NCBI RefSeq assembly: GCF_003473485.1
Contig: NC_053047.1
Coordinates: forward strand, 15,359,001 to 15,423,000
Source of the DNA: Medicago truncatula
Taxonomy: Eukaryota > Streptophyta > Magnoliopsida > Fabales > Fabaceae
Length of the DNA stretch: 64,000 nt
Reading direction: 5' to 3'
Below are positions 45,530 through 58,187 of the stretch, piece by piece; the stretch's first letter is position 1; each line of letters starts with the position of its first letter. A model generated the notes under the pieces. It had not been told where the DNA came from, made no database searches, and was given only the letters and a program-made list of their open reading frames with translations. The translations under genes and the position numbers were made by a program.

Positions 45530-46560
45530 CCCTCTTTTGCTTTGAGATCGATCAGTTCTACTAAGGTATTTTGTTTGTTGCATACTCCATGTTATGTCTA
45601 GGAAATTTTTTGGTTGTGCACCCACATAATTGTTATCCAAGTGCCTACTCTCAAATATGGGCGAATTATTCCAAACCTTAGCATCCGATGTGAGATGATC
45701 GGTCTCACTTCTAGTGGAGAAGCAATCAAGGAGAAATGCCTTATCAAGGAAGTTTTCATTTAGTTCATGAAAGTGTTGTAGGAAAACATCATGGAGTTAG
45801 TATAAATTCAAGGAGATGTAGACTGGAACAGTGGAGCAATTATCAAGATCCTTGCAACAAATCTTGGAAAACTTGCAAGACAAATAGGTAACTTGGCTAG
45901 AGGTGGAATTTTAGGTAATATACTTGATCACCCCAACAATTAGAGCTTTAATACTATTGAGTTGAGAACTAGAACAGTCTCTACACCATTGAGTTCTAAG
46001 AGCACAAAGATGAAGGTGTCTGAAGTAGTCGAGATAGAAGTAGTTGAGGAAGAAGTTGAAAAAGAGTGTGAATTTGAAGAAAAAAAAAGAGGAGAAACAA
46101 TATGGGAACGTATCGATAAAGACTTCATTTTTAGGAAAACCAAACATCAATTTCTACAAGATAGTGATAACCCTCCTTATTTACCTTTGATAATGATTAA
46201 GGGAGAAAAAATGAGAATAGAGTAGAGAGTGTCAATGGAGGAGAAAAGAATGAGAAATTAATAGATGAGGGATCTATAATGAGAAAAATCAAAAGGTCAA
46301 ATTGTCAATAAAGGAGGATGAAACTGTGATGCTCGTGGAAATTTGATGTTCTATTCTACTCAAGAAGCTGCCATAAAAGAGGAAAGATCTTGGACACACA
46401 AACAAAGACGAAGAAGTTGAAAAGGAAAACAAAGTTGAGGAAGAAAAAAAATGAATTTCCAAAGAAAGTAAAGAAGAAGACTACTATGGGTTTCAAAAAA
46501 CTCTATGATAAGTTTCTTATCAACATCTCTTTGGTTGAAGCTCTTCAAAAGTATTAATTG
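45530..46560 (+). mobile_element. Ty3/gypsy gag fossil, copy 2
   Basis: The plus strand shows IIKILATNLGKLARQIGNLA then NTIELRTRTV, the gag pattern NLExQLGQLAxQI..AIxLRSG of Athila/Tat-like plant Ty3/gypsy elements, an acidic stretch, and LYDKFLINISLVEALQKY, like the FLxxxKxLxINIPxxEALxQMP motif. LTRs are absent. It is broken in several places, and the same fragment is at 12.64-13.29 kb inverted, so it predates the duplication. Confidence 0.65.
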
Positions 46561-46589
46561 AGAAAATTAATAGATTAAACAGAGAATAG

Positions 46590-46915
46590 GATTTCAAAAT
46601 TGATTAACCATATATAGAAGTTCATTCAAAAGAACGAATCGGTTTTTTTAAATCAGTTATTGTCATATCAAGACTGCTTTTAAAGATAATCAATTATGCT
46701 TTAGTCTACTCGAAAAACTTTGCTAAGAACTTTCTGAAAAATAGGCGGCGTAGATTTAAACAAAGCATTTGCAATTGTGAACTTCTTTAGCTTTAACAAG
46801 TGCATGATCTTTTCAAAATTTTCAATTCACAAATACTGCAAATTACCAAATCATGCTATGATTTTCTACTTTGAATATTATTTTGCTATTTATTTTTTCT
46901 GTGTTTAAGTAAACA
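46590..46915 (+). repeat. Duplicated block C, copy 2
   Basis: AAGACTGCTTTTAAAGATAA, CTTTAACAAGTGCATGATCT and CACAAATACTGCA match 12400-12640 (inverted), 51.65-51.83 and 56.80-57.05 kb (same strand). Confidence 0.65.
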
Positions 46916-47079
46916 TAGGCTCTAATGGTGTGCTTTTTGAACCTGTGTTTTTTAAATACATTTTCAAATATGTGTATTGCTTCTTCTCTTTGTATTTGGA
47001 ATACTTTCAAATGCGATGTGTTAGATTAATTTGCTATGATGATAGTATTTCTTTTCCTTTTAATATATTTTTCGATCCA

Positions 47080-47420
47080 AGATGACTCATTGTAGCCGAG
47101 CAATCGATCCAAACTGTGGATGCAACGTAGACGAGGAACATGAGAATGAAAAATAAGAGTATCATCCAAAATAAACTAAGTAGAAATGAATGAATTAGAT
47201 TCAACAACCACATTCCTACAGCCTTCACAACAAAGCCATCTCAAGACCTTTCTAAATTGCAATGAGTTCTGCAAACTCATTGAAGGCTTAGGCAGTGCCA
47301 CAAGAACTATTGCAAACCCAACAATACATTGACCTGCATGATTATGTAACAAACCACCAAAACAACACTCTCTTTGTTATACCCAGAGAACAACCATTTT
47401 CACGACATTGACCGAACTAA
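47080..47420 (-). mobile_element. Decayed LINE RNase H fragment
   Basis: The minus strand gives EFAELIAI and KGLEMALL.RAVGMWLLNLI-like residues, then FGSIA, in the order of plant RVT_3 domains. Several stops; weak. Confidence 0.35.
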
Positions 47421-47789
47421 ACGGGGAAATAATAATTGAATTTTTGGAGTTGACGATCCGTCAGTTATGCCATCTTTTTGCCGTTAAACACCTCTAGATT
47501 TCTAGAAATCTAAAGATCCCCGCAAAAATGGAGTCAAAAGTACACGTTAAATAAACTTTTATTCAATCAGAAGGATCAAATAAATGAAAATGCATGCATA
47601 TCTAGAAGAAGCTTTAGCTTACTCCAACCAATTATTCAAGGACCTACGGACAAATTTTTTTTTTTTTTTTGAACAAGACATAAGAACAAATGATCCATTT
47701 CTTTAAGTGAATTAATTTAGAAGCAGCAACCATCATTCTAGATATTATTCTTTAAGATTAACAATGCTTTTTTCTCTTTTGATTTTTGA

Positions 47790-48245
<456 letters not shown>

Positions 48246-48589
48246 TGATATAATTTTTTTGAAAAATAAGAGATTATTTTAATTGGTGTGCAGAATATAA
48301 TTCATGAAGAATATTTTTGAATTCCTTGTTAGAACGAACAAGGTAGTGTAGCAGTAATTGAATATTGTTTGAAAACAATCAAATTTACTTATGATAATCT
48401 ATTAAACAATTCGAACTCATTTTTAGTTGATTGAAAAATCAATCCAAAAACATGAAATGTTTATGATTCCCTTTTCATCTCTTTAGGATGGGATAATTTA
48501 GTGCTTTGACAAGAAAGTTATGTATACTACTAAGAATGTATACCATAATAGAGATCAATGACGCGTTAAAGGTGATTTGAATAAACATT

Positions 48590-48960
48590 TTATTTGGCAT
48601 CTTGGGATATATTGTTTACCAAGTAGATCAAAGCTACACAGGAAGCAAGTCGACTGTCCATATGATTGTGTGGTTTGTCAATCCCACACAGAATCGAATT
48701 AGCATTTAATTTTGGTATTGCTGTGAGTGAGGAATGTTCGGGAAATCTCATCTTTGGCCTATTTGAGAGAATAGTATGCATAACACAGGTTGTGATTACT
48801 ATTTTATGCAGATTTGGCAGTGTTGACACAAATCAGTTGATAAATTTTTGCTATGGTTTCTCGGAGCATCTGGATGGAACGAAATGTGCACTAATAGGAC
48901 AGCAAGGTCGAGTTTGATCAAGTAATGCAGTGCGCCAGCGCTGTGTTTCACTGTTTCTTA
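48590..48960 (+). pseudogene. Unidentified gene fragment, copy 2 (relative of 10.17-10.79 kb)
   Basis: The plus strand shows LASWDILFTK, then LINFCYGFSEHLDGTKCALI and GQQGRV, matching in order the minus-strand fragment at 10.4-10.8 kb. Stops and frame changes separate the pieces. Confidence 0.5.
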
Positions 48961-49149
48961 TTGTCACAACTATGTGATATAATTCCTGCATTTACTGGAA
49001 TGGCACATGCTGCTAGTTTTCATAATCATAAAACACACACGTTTCACAACTATGTGCTTATTAGAAAGCCAACAACAAACAATATTGTGAACAAATATAA
49101 CTTAGAAAAGGTTGACCAATCCAATGTTTGGTATGCTTGATGTGGAATA

Positions 49150-49860
49150 CTTCTAGCCTTTCTTCACGCGTCTACTCTTGTTGCCCACTCGGACATTGAA
49201 ACCAATCGTTGCTTCAGCAGAAATGCAATGACAGTGTCTTGTTGTTAAGAAAAGAAAATGACCAAAACAAGATCCATGAATCATTTCTTTCGACGATACA
49301 TAGCAGTTGTAAAAACAGAGAACAAAACAAAACATGGCTTCGCCCGGGTTCGAACCGGAGACCTTCAGTGTGTTAGACTGACGTGATAACCAACTACACC
49401 ACGAAACCATCTTGCTGCAGTTATTCATAAAACATTACATGTAACACACTTGCATAAAACAACAAGCTTGTTAATTTCTTTTTTGTTATATATGTATGTC
49501 TTTGTGTACATGAGTATAAATGTCAAGAAAATTACTCCTGCAGAAATGCAGTTGAGACAAGAGACGGAACAACGATATCATTGTGATGAGTCACGTACTC
49601 TAGATCTCGGGCCTCGTGATTACTCATCATTTATCCATAAAGGATCTCATGGTATTGGTACCCTGCATTTTCAAGGTTAATTATAAACAAAAGTGGTTGT
49701 TCCTAAAAGATCCTCTAGGGCTTCAAGCTTCTTATTCAACCTCCAAGATTTCAACCTCCAACTTAATGAATTCTAAGGGAAAATCAGTTATAGCTGTGAA
49801 CATTAAAACACGTCAAAATCAATTTTGCACCTGTTGAATCAATTTTGCCTCATCTAATAG
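49150..49860 (-). repeat. Duplicated block B, copy 2
   Basis: The inverted counterpart of 11.1-12.07 kb, including the tRNA and both flanks. 49800-49880 is the dispersed TGTTTGATTTCAC repeat in reverse. Confidence 0.75.
49335..49408 (-). tRNA. tRNA-Val (anticodon AAC)
   Basis: On the minus strand GGTTTCG pairs with CGAAGCC, discriminator A. The D arm is GTGTAGTTGGTTATCAC, the anticodon loop TCTAACA gives AAC, and the T arm CCGGTTCGAACCCGG has the invariant TTCGA. A/B boxes are consensus. Poly(T) follows on the minus strand (TTTTGTTTTG). It is the intact twin of the pseudogene at 11802-11875. Confidence 0.95.
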
Positions 49861-50179
49861 TGAAATCAAACATACATGTAGTATTTAGAGTTCATTAAAA
49901 AAAATCATTCACTGTTCGTTGTTATTGTCACAACTATCTGATATAATTCCTGTCTTTGCTGGAAGGAATGGCACATGCGGCTAGTTTTCATAATCATAAA
50001 ACACACTATTCAATCGAATGGCATGGCAGAAGATACATCATCAGTTGTAATAAACTCATAACCAAATACAGAAAGATTAGAGAAAATGTTGATCATTAGA
50101 AAGCCGGCAATAAACAATACTTTGCATTTGATTAGAAAGCCAACATTTGGCATTTGGTCATTAAAAAAATTGTAGCTTT

Positions 50180-50870
50180 GTCACTGATGAATCACTTCCA
50201 TATACAAAGGTAATGGAATAATTGTGTCGAATTAATCAAGGAAATCACAATTGTTGCAAAATATAAAATATGGCTAATGAGCGACCAATCTCAGATATCC
50301 CGAGTGATCTGTCATGAAGTCAATCATTTCCATTAATGTAAGAAATACTTATGTAGAGAGTGATGTTATTGCTGCAGGTCTCATACAATTATACTATCAA
50401 TCCATTTTTCTGTAACTCATCATCAGATAAACATACTAAATTCGGAGATGCATCTAGATGCGATAACTTAGCCACTACGTTACTGCTATTGGTCCGAAAT
50501 CTGGATAACTTATTGGGAGACACATCGGACAAATGTGAAATAACATTCAGTCATGTTAAAGTAGATTGAATGCAAACATTTAGGAGTGGCTGAACTGCCT
50601 GCACTGTCAGTCCGGCGTCCCAATTGTGAAACAGATATTGAGCGTCTAGAAGAACATAGATATGGTGTTGGGGCACGTAACTCAACACCTCGAATATCTT
50701 GATGGTAATGCTACCTCTGATAGTAATAAAAATGGCAGCTTCAAGGATGATGATATAGGGGTTAATCAAGGAATTAAACTCGGTGGAGACTGCAGACCGA
50801 AATTTAGCACAGGTTAAGAGTAATAGACAAATCAAATTAAATGAATAGATGGAACACAAGAATGAATAGA
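50180..50870 (-). pseudogene. Unidentified gene fragment F, copy 3
   Basis: The minus strand shows NVISHLSDVSPNKLSRFRTN, NVVAKLSHLDASPNLVCLSD and DEL, and an upstream frame (50551-50859) with IFITIRGSITIKIFEVLSYV. 50180-50330 also repeats the opposite-strand segment of copies 1 and 2 (GAATTAATCAAGGAAATCAC). Closer to copy 2 than to copy 1 in layout. Broken; family unknown. Confidence 0.5.
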
Positions 50871-50899
50871 GAAATCGATTGAAGAATTATCATGAGACA

Positions 50900-51090
50900 A
50901 AAGATGCTTTTTTTACTCATATCTTTGTTTTATTTGTTTTGTTTATATTCTAAAACTTTAAGAATATTTGTTCTATTTTATTTTTAGGTAAATATTTGGA
51001 AGAAAAATAATTATCAATAAGGTTTGTTTTTATTTTATTTTGAAATATTAAAAAACTTCAAAAAGATTCCCTTAAAAAAAAATAAAAAAA
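50900..51090 (+). repeat. AT-rich repeat (GGTAAATATTTGG family), copy 2
   Basis: GGTAAATATTTGGAAGAAAA, ATAATTATCAATAAGGTTTG matches 56.62-56.79 and 60.79-60.98 kb and, inverted, 13.27-13.77 kb. Confidence 0.7.
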
Positions 51091-52470
51091 GAAGAGTAAA
51101 TTACACTCCCTCCCGTCAAATATACTTGAATTACATTCCCTCCCCTCATGTTAAAATATACACTCCCCTCCCTTGAAAAGTAAAATTGATACTCCCCTCC
51201 CTTATGAGATGCTTAAATTTCAACCTCATCCCTTAATAATTAAATATACACTACACTTTAATATATTTTAACAAAAATAAATATCTTTATAATATATATT
51301 AATTTTGAATCACGATTTAAAAAACATAAATTCATTTTTTTATAATTTAAATGTCAATTATAAGCAAACTTAAATATTTTTTTATTAATTTTATAATTTG
51401 GAGTATAAAATTCACATGGATTACTTAATTGACTTCACTAATTTTTCGCATATTTTAATTTTATTTTGGGTTGTTTCATATTTTATAATAGGGTTTACAC
51501 TACATGTTAATGAAATTATTAATAAAAAATAGCGAAAAATATGTATTCAAATTTTGATTATATTAAAATGAACATGTAATACTATTTTTCTTTGAATTGT
51601 GTTAGATTATTATTTTTTCTAGATTTTTGTTATATTTTAGTTAGTTTTCATGATAAGTTGCAAATCAATATCTCTTTGGCTGAAGCTCTTCAAAAGTATT
51701 AATTGAGAACATTAATTAATTAAGCATATATTGAAGTTCTTTCAAAATGACGAATCATGTTTTCAAACTGGTTATTGTTATACCAAGATTACTGCTTTAG
51801 AAGATAATCAATTATGCTCTAAATGTTGAGCTGTGATCGTTTGCAAACAGTCTCTGCCACCACTGTGATCTGTTTTGAATATGGCTCTAAATGTCTCAGC
51901 GTTTTATCATGAGATAATGAATTAACCTGAAGCTATATCCAATGATGAAAATTTTGAGATTTTCACGGAACATGAATCAAATAAGTGATCTTTCATTTCT
52001 TACATCGAGAAAATATCATTATGAGTTCCCAAAACAACATTCTTGCAATATCCTTGAGAACTACATTATGCTACTCAAAGAAACAACTAAGTTAATATTT
52101 CTAATTAGTTCAACAAATTGATATTTTGGACTTCCAAATAGATTTTGATTTTTCAAGAGCATGTGTATGTTCATGACAATAACAGTCAAACTCATGGCTA
52201 ACTTTCATTTTGATGCTCTAAAATGTGCTAATTGTTTGCAACTTCATTGTCATGATGATCATTATTATTAGGCTTAAATGATCCATTGGTTCCTTAACTA
52301 ATTTCCATTTTTCATTTTAGTCCCATAAGTAGTAAAACGTACCTTTTGGTCCCTTAATTTTCTCTCCGTTTGCCAAAAAAATCCCATCCGTCAAAAAAAT
52401 TGCTCTCCCGTTAGTTTGAGCCACGTGTCGCATCGTAAGTGGGTAGTATAAAAAAAGGGACAAAAAAAAA
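51091..52470. other. Intergenic with repeats
   Basis: 51108-51235 is a CTCCCCTCCC-rich repeat with four similar units. 51645-51830 is block C. 51830-51900 resembles 17.68-17.76 kb inverted (TTTGCAAACAGTCTCTGCC). 52265-52460 has TTTTAGTCCC and TTTTGGTCCC phrases of a MITE-like repeat. No gene is seen. Confidence 0.5.
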
Positions 52471-52529
52471 TTCATTCCCTTTCTCCAGAATTAGGGTTCC
52501 TCTCTTGCTCCTCCTCTTCTTCCCTTAGA

Positions 52530-52905
52530 TTATGGACATTATCCTTATTGCAAATGAGGTGGATGCCGAAGCGCGAAAGTTCAATATGGAATTGCTTCTC
52601 TTTAAGTAGATTTTGAGAAGGCTTATGACTGTGTTGATATGTATTATCTAGAAGTTGTGGTAAATATGAATTTTTCAATGTATGGAGTATGGTAGAAATG
52701 AATTTTCATGTGTTATGGAGAGAACAGGCTATAGAGTGTGTATCAACGACAACGACTTAAGTGCTTCAGCTGGTTTGTTTTCTAGGTACAAAGTGGAAAA
52801 GTAGCACAGATGATGTGATTTTGTTGGCCGATAAGAGTTGGGCTAATGTTAGAGCAATGAAATTATCATTATCCTTTTTGACGTGCTCGTATTCCCGCTA
52901 CTACT
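52530..52905 (+). mobile_element. LINE reverse transcriptase fragment
   Basis: The plus strand gives IANEVDAEARKFNMELLLFK and, in another frame, RRLMTVL from the VDFEKAYDSVDW region, then CINDNDLSAS and TDDVILLADKSWANVRAMKL, the (A)DDxxLL core of plant L1 reverse transcriptase with a large deletion between. Dead. Confidence 0.7.
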
Positions 52906-52955
52906 AATAATAAGAGTAGTTATTATTTATAAATTACAATCTAATATAAAAAAAA

Positions 52956-53240
52956 GGCTTAATTGCACTTTTGACCCCTATCTTTTCAAAAGTTGCGATT
53001 TTGGCCCCCTAAATAATTAAAATACAAAACAGCCCCCTATGTATTAGATCTTTGGCAGTTTTGGCCCCCAATGCACTTTTGACTTAGTCTTCCCTGACGT
53101 GGCACTCATATCCCTTAAGTGAGGTGCCACGCGTCGACCATTGTGGGTGCCACGTTAACGTAGATTAAGTCAAAAGTGGCCTTGGGGGCCAAAAAACTGC
53201 CAAAGATCCAATACATAGGGGCCAAAAGTGCAATTAAGCC
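52956..53240. mobile_element. MITE with long TIRs (MULE-like)
   Basis: The ends GGCTTAATTGCACTTTTGAC and, reverse-complemented, GGCTTAATTGCACTTTTGGC extend inward with TTTGGCAGTTTTGGCCCCC on both arms, the left arm carrying extra sequence. TATAAAAAA borders both sides (52945-52955, 53241-53250), a likely 9-10 bp TSD. The centre contains GCCACG repeats. Confidence 0.8.
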
Positions 53241-55060
53241 TATAAAAAAATACCATACAAATGATGCATTTTATTATTTATAAATTTACATAAAAAAGAA
53301 AAATATTTGTCATTGTAAAAAAAATGTCAATGATACATAAAAACCAAGGGACTCATTATCGCCGTCTTTATCATTATTTATAGGTTTAATTGCTCTTTTT
53401 GTTTTTTAAGTTTTTTTTAGTATCGTTTTGGTCCCATAAGTAAAAAGAAGACCGTTTACTTTATTTTCATCTCCGTGACATGTTTTGGTCCTTTCCGTTA
53501 AATTAAATAAAAAATGTTAAGTGTGGTACACATGTTTTTTTAACATTGGCTCTGGAAATTTTATTATCTTCTTCATCACCTTGATAAACATTCATCATCT
53601 TCATCAAATAAACCCAGAAAAATTATCATCTAACTGGTGACAACTTCAAAATCAAACCTAGTAAAATAAAAAAACCCAAGAAACCAATAATCCAATTTAA
53701 ATATTCAATCCTTCAAAGTTTGTGAAAGAGGGGAGATAGAAATCTCACTCAAACCAAGAACTCTAACTCAAATCCCAAATCCTCTTCATCAAATGAATAA
53801 ATCCTTCAATCTTTCCTCTTATGTGTTGAATCTCAAACTCAAAGCCTCCTTATTTGAATAATCCTTTGTTGAATCTCAACCTCAAATCTTCTCTTGTGTA
53901 GAACCTCAATCTCTTCTCTCAAAACTCAAATTGGTGAACGATTCATTATGTAGAACCTTACCCAAATATCGTCTTCATTCAATTCCTCATTATTATGCAC
54001 AATCTTTCGAATTTTTTAAGGATGGGTTTTTCTAAGGCAGTTTTTTCTTTCTTTTATGTTTGATAATAGCTTGGATCAGAACTTGTATCAAAACTTAAGA
54101 GTAAGAGCGAAATGATACGGCTGCCATGGATCTTTTCAAATCATTTTCTACGGGACAAAGTAGATATAGATATGAAGGATATGAAAAAGGCTAATACGCA
54201 TGTGAACTTTGAACGTTGAATTTGAAATTGGATTATTGGTTTTAGGGTTTTGAATTTGGGAAAAATTGAATATTGAGTTTAATCTAAATTTTTGGGTTTG
54301 TTGAGTTTTTTGTTTTATTTTTTTCTGGATTTGATGTTGAAGGTGATAAATGAAGATGATGAAGGTGAGTAGAGAAGAAAATGAATAAAGGAAGAAAGAA
54401 AATCAAGTGGTGACAGTGGTATGGAATTAGGGTTTAAGAAATTTGGGGGAAACTGAAATTGAAATTGGGGAAAAGGGTTAGGAATTTGGAGGGTTTGATT
54501 TTGAAATTAGGATTGACTTTAGGATGAATTTCAATTTCAAGGTTTGATTTTAGCTTTTCTGAGTTTAGCTGATGAATGTTATCATGTCACTATCATATCC
54601 TATCCTTATTCATTTTTTTATTCTATCACGTGTCTATCCTATCATTTGCGCCAAACGAACCCTAAATATAAATGTTTGTTTCTTTCAAATTATAACAAAC
54701 CAAACAAGATAACAAAAAATATATAATCTAAATATTTTTTTTAACGATCCCAACAACAATTTTTATTAATATGCTCGTGTAGTTTGTAAAACTTTATAAA
54801 GGAAAGAGGTAAAAATCCGGACATATATATACTTTTATTTGTTACACTTTTATTTTTAATAATTAAATTTAATCTTATCTATTTTGATATGTGCTACATG
54901 TAATGAAAGGTGAGGGTAATTTTGGAAAGAAAAAAGTTCAACCCAACCAAACATGTTATTTTCTTTTCTTTATATACACACACAAGAATTTCTTGTATAT
55001 ATATCTTTTACCACCACAACGCTTCCCAAACCCTACTTTGCTACTTATCTCTCTCTCTCT
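53241..55060. other. Intergenic
   Basis: 53385-53560 is a MITE-like TTTTGGTCCCATAAGT stretch. 53580-54500 is loosely self-complementary, with TCTTCATCA-rich left and TGATGAAGG-rich right arms. 54890-55060 is F-box promoter and 5' UTR, with CTCTCTCTCTCT before the start. No gene is seen before 55068. Confidence 0.45.
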
Positions 55061-55067
55061 CTCAACG

Positions 55068-56288
55068 ATGAAAGACTCAAGGAAGATGGTTACGATCAGT
55101 GACTTACCTGATGAATTATTATGTCACATACTCTCTTTTCTTCCCACCAAAATCGCTTTCACTACCAGAGTTCTTTCGAAGCGGTGGACCCCACTTTTCC
55201 ACTCACTCACCGTTCTTCGCTTCGACGATCAAACCGTGCATGACTATGTCGCCTTCAATTGTTTCTGTGATTTTATAGATACACTCATGCTCTCTCCTCG
55301 TCTGTCAAACAAATTCATCAAAATATTTAGCCTTAAGTGTAGTTTCTGTTCAGCGATTCTGATTGCCACATCTTCGATACATGGGTAGAAGCCGCCAAAC
55401 GACGGTGTATCGAGGAATTTCATCTCTCCATGCATGGAAACATCTTGAATGACACAATTTTACATGTCAAACCCTAGTTATTCTAAAACTTGATATGTTA
55501 CAACTCAATGCTGAAAATTTATTTGTTGATCTTCCGAAACTCAAAACCCTACATTTGAGTTTTGTTCGTTTTAAAAATCAGAATGTTCTCCAACAACTTC
55601 TTAATGCTTCTCCCAACCTAGAAGATTTGAGGACTTATGATATATTGCATATGGAACATTACGAAAACAGTGTATTAGAAAGGGTTAAATCCATGTCACT
55701 GGCTAGGTTCGTTAGAACTGAAATCGGTGCAATAGATGTTCCTTATAATGTAGTTAAGAATGTTGAGTTTCTATCCATATATGATGCAGAAAGGATTATT
55801 TTAAAAGCTTTCCGATGTTTCAAAACTTAATTCACATTAAACTACAGTTTTATTGGTTCTTTCCTGGCTGGGATGGCATAGTACAATTTCTCCAACATTG
55901 TCCCAAGCTTCAAATTCTTTATATTAATAAGGTTGTTGAGTAATATATTTGTTTAATCATTTGGTCTATTTTACATATATTTTGATAAATGTTTCTTTTC
56001 TTTTTGACAGAGGAGCTCCAGCTTATCCAAGGAATGGAAATACCCAAATTCGGTTCCTGAGTGTGTTTCGTTTCACCTCAGATCCTGTACAATTTAAACT
56101 TTGAAGGCTTCTCGAGGAATCTTAGATTTGCATCATATATTTTGCAGAATGCGAGGCTTTTACAAGATATGACAATCGACTTAACTACTAAGTCCTCAAT
56201 AAACATGCTTTTGAAAAGGAGTCAAATTATAGAAGAATTATCCTCTTGTCCAAGGATTTCTCCAGCATGTAAACTTTCATTGAAGTAA
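55068..56288 (+). pseudogene. F-box/LRR/FBD pseudogene (copy A3)
   Basis: It starts [20 protein letters not shown] and keeps the F-box. A frameshift lies near 55340 ([10 protein letters not shown] for SLKCRFVFSD), another near 55480, and a third near 55815 (ILKAFRCFKT for FPxFxNLIHI). Exon 1 ends at about 55930 (AATAAG|GTTG); exon 2 starts at about 56010 after CTTTTTGACAG, and one base lost in the ACAATTTTAAAC region near 56095 gives an early stop before the FBD end. Downstream residues MLLKRSQIIEELSSCPRISP are conserved. It is dead, on the strand opposite to copies A1 and A2. Confidence 0.88.
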
Positions 56289-56619
56289 AAGTAGTAACTA
56301 GTTGTTTTTGATTAGTTTCATTTCTTATGATATGCAACCATTTAGTTTGAACAACATTTAGTCTTCTAGTAAAATTAACAAGGATGATGGTCTTTAGTAT
56401 TGATGTATTCTATTGTGGATCGATAACAATTCTGCTTGGATGTTTTTAATTTATTTTGCTCTAATTTTGCGACAGACGGCAGCTTGAAGTTTGAACTTTG
56501 AACTCTAATTTTGACGACTAATTCAATTTTTAACCACATCCCTATCTTCCTCTAATATATATATATAATATAATATTTTGACACATAATATAATAATAAT
56601 ATAATTTAATATAATGAGA

Positions 56620-57060
56620 CTAAAGATGCTTTTTTTACTTATATCTTTGTTTTATTTGTTTTGTTTATATTCTAAAAGTTTTAAGAATATTTGTTCTATT
56701 TTATTTTTAGGTAAATATTTGGCAGAAAAATAATTATCAATAAGGTTTGTTTCAATTTATTTTGAAATATTCAAAAACATTTTGATGATATTTTAGTTAG
56801 TTTTCTTGATAGGTTGCAAATCAATATCTCTTTGGCTGAAGTTCTTCAGAATGAGAATCATGTTTCAAACTGGTTATTGTCATAGCAAGACTGCTTTTGA
56901 AGATAATCATTGAAAAGCATTCGTAAGAACTTTTTCAGAAATAGGTGTATTAGATTTAAACAAAGCATTTGCAATAGTGAACTTTTTCAGCTTTAACAAG
57001 CGCATGATCTTGACAAAATTTTCCATTCACAAATACTGCATTTTCTCCCTATCCCTGACT
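56620..57060 (+). repeat. AT-rich repeat copy 3 joined to block C copy
   Basis: 56620-56790 repeats 50.9-51.09 kb; 56800-57050 repeats 46.59-46.91 kb. The order AT repeat then block C is the same as at 50.9-51.83 kb, so these moved together. Confidence 0.65.
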
Positions 57061-57730
57061 CACACTCACTTTCTATTTCTAGTACTTTTATGGAATGGAT
57101 TTGTTTTCACAATAATTGCATTTACTTTCTGTACACTTTGTGTGTGTCCATCTTTCGACCTGTATGACCGGCGATAGACATTTACAGGAACTCCAAGCTG
57201 AGATGCAGAATATCAATGTTGCTCTCAAACTCTTTCTAGATGATAATGCAACACATGATTTGAAATTGATCACGAGTCCACTCTTGTTGCCCACTCTGAC
57301 ATTGAAACCAGTTGTTGCTTCAGTAAAAGTGTATAAATGTCAAGAAAATTACTCATTCAGAAGTGCAATTGAGACGAGAGAAGAAACGACGTTACCATTG
57401 TGATGAGACAAAAACTATATACTTTAGATCACGGGCTTCCTGATGACTCGAATTGAGTTGCAGCAGTTGACCGTCATTTATCCTTTAATGTCCTTAAAGG
57501 ATCTCATTGTATTGGTACCCTGCATTTTAAAGGCCAAAAACAGAAGTGGACATTAAAATCCTCTAGGATAGCGGTAGGTCCAATAACTTACTACATCCAA
57601 GGATAACTTAGTGCTTCAATCTTCTTATTCAATCTTCATGTTCTTATAATAGGATCGCTTGATGACTTATAGGTCATGTGTTTCACTTTCAAGTTATATG
57701 ACTTGTCAGTGGTAAAGGGGAGTCCGTTTT
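57061..57730 (-). repeat. Duplicated block, inverted copy of 17.6-18.1 kb and part of block B
   Basis: GACTCGAATTGAGTTGCAGC, TATCCTTTAATGTCCTTAAA and GATGACTTATAGGTCATGTG match 17.85-18.06 kb inverted; 57270-57420 resembles 49.18-49.62 kb in pieces. No gene is seen. Confidence 0.65.
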
Positions 57731-57734
57731 TAAT

Positions 57735-58137
57735 ATGTGTCAGATTGGTTGGGGGTGGATGGTGAGGCGTGGAGGTGGAGGTGGAGGCGGAGGTTGTATG
57801 CGTGGGAGGAGGAGATATTGGGGGAACTTATTTTACTGCTTCATAATGTGTCTTTACAGGTTGACAAGGATGACAGATGGCTATGGACATTGGAAACATC
57901 TCAAACTTTCTCTGTTTGTGGTGTTTATAAGTTCCTGACAGCTCAACCTCAAGTAGATTCTCTTGTGGATGTTGCATCTCTTGGCATAAGGATGTCCCCT
58001 TGAAGGTAGTGTTGTTTGCATGGCGGTTATTCCAGGATAGGCTGTCTACAAAGGATAATCTTCTCCGACGTGGTGTTATAAACAATGCCTCCACGGCGTG
58101 TATGTCTGGGCGTGGCTCAGATGAAACGTCTATCACT
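57735..58137 (+). mobile_element. LINE zinc-binding (zf-RVT) fragment next to F-box copy A4
   Basis: The plus strand encodes WLGVDGEAWRWRWRRRLYAW, then DRWLWTLETSQTFSVCGVYK, and in a second frame PLKVVLFAWRLFQDRLSTKD and NLLRRGV. This is the linker and zf-RVT part of plant LINE ORF2. It ends 50 bp before the F-box pseudogene; no TSD was found. Confidence 0.8.
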
Positions 58138-58187
58138 GCAACGCATCGCAAACCCTACTTTAGCACTTCTCTCTCTCTCTCTCAACG

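Noticed and set aside
45962-46225. Acidic 87-codon open frame that could pass for a small novel protein
   Set aside because: Its surroundings show Ty3/gypsy gag motifs, so it is part of an old retroelement.
53580-54500. Large hairpin-forming element (TCTTCATCA versus TGATGAAGG arms)
   Set aside because: The arms match only in low-complexity phrases and in scrambled order; no TIR edge or TSD was found.
57735-57938. Glycine-rich open frame
   Set aside because: It is an off-frame reading of the LINE ORF2 segment; the frame starting two bases later carries the LINE residues.
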